From Phycisphaerae bacterium (GTDB lineage: Bacteria > Planctomycetota > Phycisphaerae > Sedimentisphaerales > Anaerobacaceae): a stretch of 8,218 nucleotides of DNA. Position 1 is the first letter of the stretch, and every line of letters begins with the position of its first letter. Of the stretch, positions 6,566 to 8,218 are shown piece after piece. Made by a program: the position numbers and the translations under genes. The DNA is taken from assembly GCA_030602845.1 (NCBI GenBank), contig JAUVYZ010000081.1, positions 1 to 8,218 of the forward strand, given 5' to 3'. The notes under the pieces are model-generated. The model had not been told where the DNA came from, did not search any database, and was given only the letters and a program-made list of their open reading frames with translations.

Positions 6566-7627
6566 TTACTCAGGATCCGTTAAGCTCTCGATGACCTCTT
6601 CCAGGGACAGCTCCGCATAGCAAATAGCAGTATCGGCGACACCGTAATAAATCTTAAGTTTATTATCCTCGTAGAGCAGGCCGCAGGTAAACACCACGTT
6701 TCCAAAGAAACCTTCAATTTCATAATCGGTCTGCGGCTCAAGAATCGGATTATCGGCCCTTCCAATAACCTTCCACGGCTGCCCGGCATCCAGAAGCACC
6801 ACCCCAAGGCAGTAGCGATTGTTTTCCGGCTTTTGCCGGACTCCGTGATAAATCTCCAGCCAGCCCGCATCGATTTTGAAAGGTACGGCGCTTGCGCCAA
6901 TCTTTGTTTCGTCCCAACGGTCTGCGCGAGGTCCGCACAGAAATCGATGGTTTCCCCAGCAAAGCAGGTCGGGCGATTCTGCAATCCAGATGTCACGTCT
7001 CTTAAACAGGGGCGAAACCGGCCTGTGCAGAGCATAATATTTGCCGGCAATCCGTTCGGGGAAAAGCACCACATCCTTGTTCTCCGGACAGAAGATAACC
7101 CCGTGACGCTCGAAAGACTTAAAATCCTTCGTCGATGCCAGGCAGTTTGTTACTCCAAGAGGCGAAACCCCAACGTAACTGATATAGTATGTCCCGGAAA
7201 TTCGGCTAATCCGCGGGTCCTCGATGCCGAAGCTTTCATAATCATTTGCCGGGCTGATAGCAGCCGTATCTTCAACCTCAAAGTTGATGCCGTCCGTGCT
7301 GCGCGCCAGCCGCAAATGAGAAATCGATGTCAAATATGTCTCGGCCGGCCTTATTATTAACCTCGGGTCGGAAAAATCGTTCTCCGGCTCATCTTTCGAA
7401 AACTCTTTCAGGACGATAGCACCCTGGGCAACATCGTAAATGCCGGCTAACACCACGTCCGGATGTGTACTAATCGGCCGCTCCGCCACTCGAAGCAGCA
7501 GAATAATTTCGTCTTCAAAACGAGCGACGCCGGCATTAAAAACGCCGATAACTTCAAAGTCTCCCCTGGATGGCTTAACATCCTTCGGCCCAATTATAGG
7601 ATTATCCGGCGAACGAAATACCTTCAC
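6566..7627 (-). CDS. GH130 family glycoside phosphorylase/hydrolase (beta-mannoside-acting)
   Basis: The 353-residue protein has no signal peptide, so it is cytoplasmic. It is a single five-bladed beta-propeller of the GH130 type. Recognisable elements are the opening SPDNPII (6-12), VFNAG (29-33), the invariant GIEDPRI (134-140) with catalytic general acid D137, FPER (189-192), LHRP (200-203), KIGAS (242-246), IYHGV (259-263), DNPIL (292-296) and the closing YYGVADT (327-333). GH130 enzymes phosphorolyse or hydrolyse beta-mannosides, releasing mannose 1-phosphate or mannose. The length suits the compact subfamilies such as those acting on mannosyl-chitobiose or mannooligosaccharides, but I cannot decide the subfamily or the phosphorylase-versus-hydrolase question by eye. 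The GTG start is supported by AGGGAG seven bases upstream. It is the first gene of the minus-strand run and is followed after 101 bases by the membrane phosphotransferase. No clear promoter was found in the repeat-rich region upstream. Confidence 0.93.
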   Translation of the reverse strand: MKVFRSPDNPIIGPKDVKPSRGDFEVIGVFNAGVARFEDEIILLLRVAERPISTHPDVVLAGIYDVAQGAIVLKEFSKDEPENDFSDPRLIIRPAETYLTSISHLRLARSTDGINFEVEDTAAISPANDYESFGIEDPRISRISGTYYISYVGVSPLGVTNCLASTKDFKSFERHGVIFCPENKDVVLFPERIAGKYYALHRPVSPLFKRRDIWIAESPDLLCWGNHRFLCGPRADRWDETKIGASAVPFKIDAGWLEIYHGVRQKPENNRYCLGVVLLDAGQPWKVIGRADNPILEPQTDYEIEGFFGNVVFTCGLLYEDNKLKIYYGVADTAICYAELSLEEVIESLTDPE

Positions 7628-7634
7628 TTACCGA

Positions 7635-7640
7635 CTCCCT
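7635..7640 (-). promoter_or_regulatory. Ribosome binding site deciding a GTG start
   Basis: AGGGAG lies seven bases before the GTG at 7627-7625. The GH130 fold begins immediately after this start codon, and no nearby ATG competes. Confidence 0.7.
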
Positions 7641-7661
7641 TAATCTCATTCCCACGAAAAC

Positions 7662-7688
7662 AGCCTCAAGCGCAGCTTGGGGATGGCT
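7662..7688. repeat. Bulged hairpin / inverted repeat
   Basis: AGCCTCAAGC (7662-7671) can pair with GCTTGG (7675-7680) and, after a four-base bulge, GGCT (7685-7688), around a GCA loop. No T tract follows on either strand, so it does not look like a terminator. It sits among other dispersed repeats. Confidence 0.45.
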
Positions 7689-7709
7689 CTGCCGCTAAAA
7701 ACCATAATG

Positions 7710-7733
7710 TCATTCCCGCGCAGGCGGGAATCC
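7710..7733. repeat. Palindromic dispersed repeat of the ATTCCC-N8-GGGAAT type
   Basis: ATTCCCGC (7712-7719) and GCGGGAAT (7724-7731) form a perfect 8-bp inverted repeat with loop GCAG. The pattern ATTCCC-N8-GGGAAT is that of the neisserial dRS3 repeat and of similar REP-like elements in many phyla. Read as protein it gives the familiar spurious VIPAQAGIQ peptide. A partial copy with the same TCATTCCC start lies 64 bases upstream at 7646. Confidence 0.75.
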
Positions 7734-7754
7734 AGTCTTTTTCATCCTACGCAT

Positions 7755-7780
7755 CATTACGAGCGAAGTCGAGCAATCTC
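7755..7780. repeat. Dispersed repeat element of the CATTACGAGCGAAG...GCAATCTC type
   Basis: The stretch starts CATTACGAGCGAAG and ends GAGCAATCTC. It resembles the CATTGCGAG...GAAGCAATCTC intergenic element seen in many environmental genomes, often beside ATTCCC-type palindromes as here. Recognition is from memory of the pattern, not from a search. Confidence 0.45.
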
Positions 7781-7787
7781 AACTGCC

Positions 7788-7829
7788 CAATTGTAAATCG
7801 TCAATTGAAAATTGGCAATTGAAAATATC
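7788..7829. repeat. Three-unit, 14-base-period CAATTG tandem array
   Basis: CAATTG occurs at 7788, 7802 and 7816, exactly 14 bases apart. The units are CAATTGTAAATCGT, CAATTGAAAATTGG and CAATTGAAAATATC. The array ends about 36 bases before the -35 of the plus-strand promoter. Confidence 0.7.
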
Positions 7830-7864
7830 GTCCCCCCATCCCGCAATTTGCTCAAAAAAAGTTT

Positions 7865-7892
7865 TTGATTATCGGACATACAATGTTATAAT
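7865..7892 (+). promoter_or_regulatory. Extended -10 sigma-70-type promoter for the secreted-protein gene
   Basis: TTGATT (7865-7870) is followed after 16 bases by a perfect TATAAT (7887-7892) preceded by TGT (7884-7886), an extended -10 motif. Initiation near 7899 gives a leader of about 32 bases. A 7-bp inverted repeat, TCAAAAA/TTTTTGA (7852-7868), overlaps the -35. Confidence 0.6.
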
Positions 7893-7930
7893 TAGAGGTA
7901 AGCCTTTTTCGGCAATCTTTGGCATAGAAT

Positions 7931-8218
7931 ATGATTAAAGAAGTAAAAATTCTGATAGTTTTCATTGTGATTCTCGGTTTCTGGGCCAGTAATCTCTGGG
8001 GGGAAGTCATAACTATAGAAATAACCGCCGAAATCACAGGTATGGATGATCGCGGCGGATTGCTTGAAGGAAGGATCAGCGTAGGTGATACAATAACAGG
8101 CAGCTATACTTATGACTCAGGCACGCCAGATACTGACTCATTAGGCTTACCTACTGTGGGGCAATACTGGCACCACAGCTCTCCCTACGGGATAAACTTG
8201 AGTATAGGTGGATTTGTC
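7931..8218 (+). CDS. Secreted protein, N-terminal part only (planctomycetal PEP-CTERM-class look)
   Basis: The first 96 residues are visible and the frame is open to the window end. Residues 1-24 form a signal peptide (MIKEVK start, hydrophobic 7-18, likely cut near NLWG at 21-24). The mature part is a beta-rich sequence with ITGSYTYDSGTPD (55-67) and YWHHSSPYGI (79-88). This arrangement of a turn of Gly-Ser-Tyr-Thr-Tyr-Asp followed by a Tyr/His-rich segment recalls exported planctomycete proteins that end in a PEP-CTERM sorting tail. The tail itself would lie outside the window, so the class is inferred. The ATG at 7931 has no clear Shine-Dalgarno sequence, but it directly precedes the signal peptide and follows a good promoter. 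It is transcribed divergently from the GH130 gene, and no functional link is evident. Confidence 0.75.
   Translation, partial: MIKEVKILIVFIVILGFWASNLWGEVITIEITAEITGMDDRGGLLEGRISVGDTITGSYTYDSGTPDTDSLGLPTVGQYWHHSSPYGINLSIGGFV

Larger units (their letters stand above)
7628..7930. other. 303-base divergent intergenic region made of small repeats plus one promoter
   Basis: The region lies between the divergent GH130 gene and the secreted-protein gene. From left to right it holds the GH130 ribosome site, a half copy of a TCATTCCC element (7646-7653), a hairpin (7662-7688), a full palindromic TCATTCCC element (7710-7733), a CATTACGAGCGAAG-type element (7755-7780), a 14-base-period CAATTG array (7788-7829), a small inverted repeat (7852-7868) and a plus-strand promoter (7865-7892). 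Open frames across it read the repeats and do not look like genes. Confidence 0.8.

Noticed and set aside
7463..7822. Plus-strand 119-codon frame
   Set aside because: Its first half is antisense to the GH130 gene and its second half translates the dispersed repeats (VIPAQAGIQ), a well-known spurious frame.

Overview
The window most likely comes from a planctomycete of the Phycisphaerae/Sedimentisphaerales type. The grounds are moderate GC, secreted glycoside-hydrolase-like proteins, a ThiD2-ThiE fusion, a secreted protein that looks like a planctomycetal PEP-CTERM-class N-terminus, and intergenic DNA full of small dispersed repeats. This assignment is inference from gene content; there is no rRNA or other marker gene here.

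Layout. Five genes lie on the minus strand and are transcribed from right to left. A GH130 glycoside phosphorylase/hydrolase (7627-6566) is followed by a five-helix membrane phosphotransferase or sulfatase-like enzyme of the LTA-synthase type (6464-4437). Next comes a 629-base gap holding an intrinsic terminator, several hairpins and possible coding debris. After the gap is a tight three-gene group with spacings of 30 and 28 bases: ThiD2-ThiE (3807-2755), a secreted GH42-like TIM-barrel protein (2724-1114), and a secreted GH99-like endo-alpha-mannosidase that runs off the left edge (1085-1). At the right end a divergent plus-strand gene for a small secreted protein begins at 7931, behind a good extended -10 promoter. 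The 303 bases between the divergent genes are a mosaic of repeats.

How the genes might fit together. The GH130 enzyme (cytoplasmic) and the GH99-like enzyme (exported) both belong to families that act on mannosides, so part of the locus may process a mannose-containing glycan. The LTA-synthase-like protein could add or remove a phospho-substituent on a surface glycan. The thiamine enzyme has no evident functional link and may only share a transcript. The least explained part is 3921-4126: hairpins, repeated GGA motifs, a possible promoter and a strong terminator suggest an undescribed small RNA or structured leader. No TPP-riboswitch consensus was found there. No CRISPR array, tRNA, rRNA, transposase or phage gene was seen.
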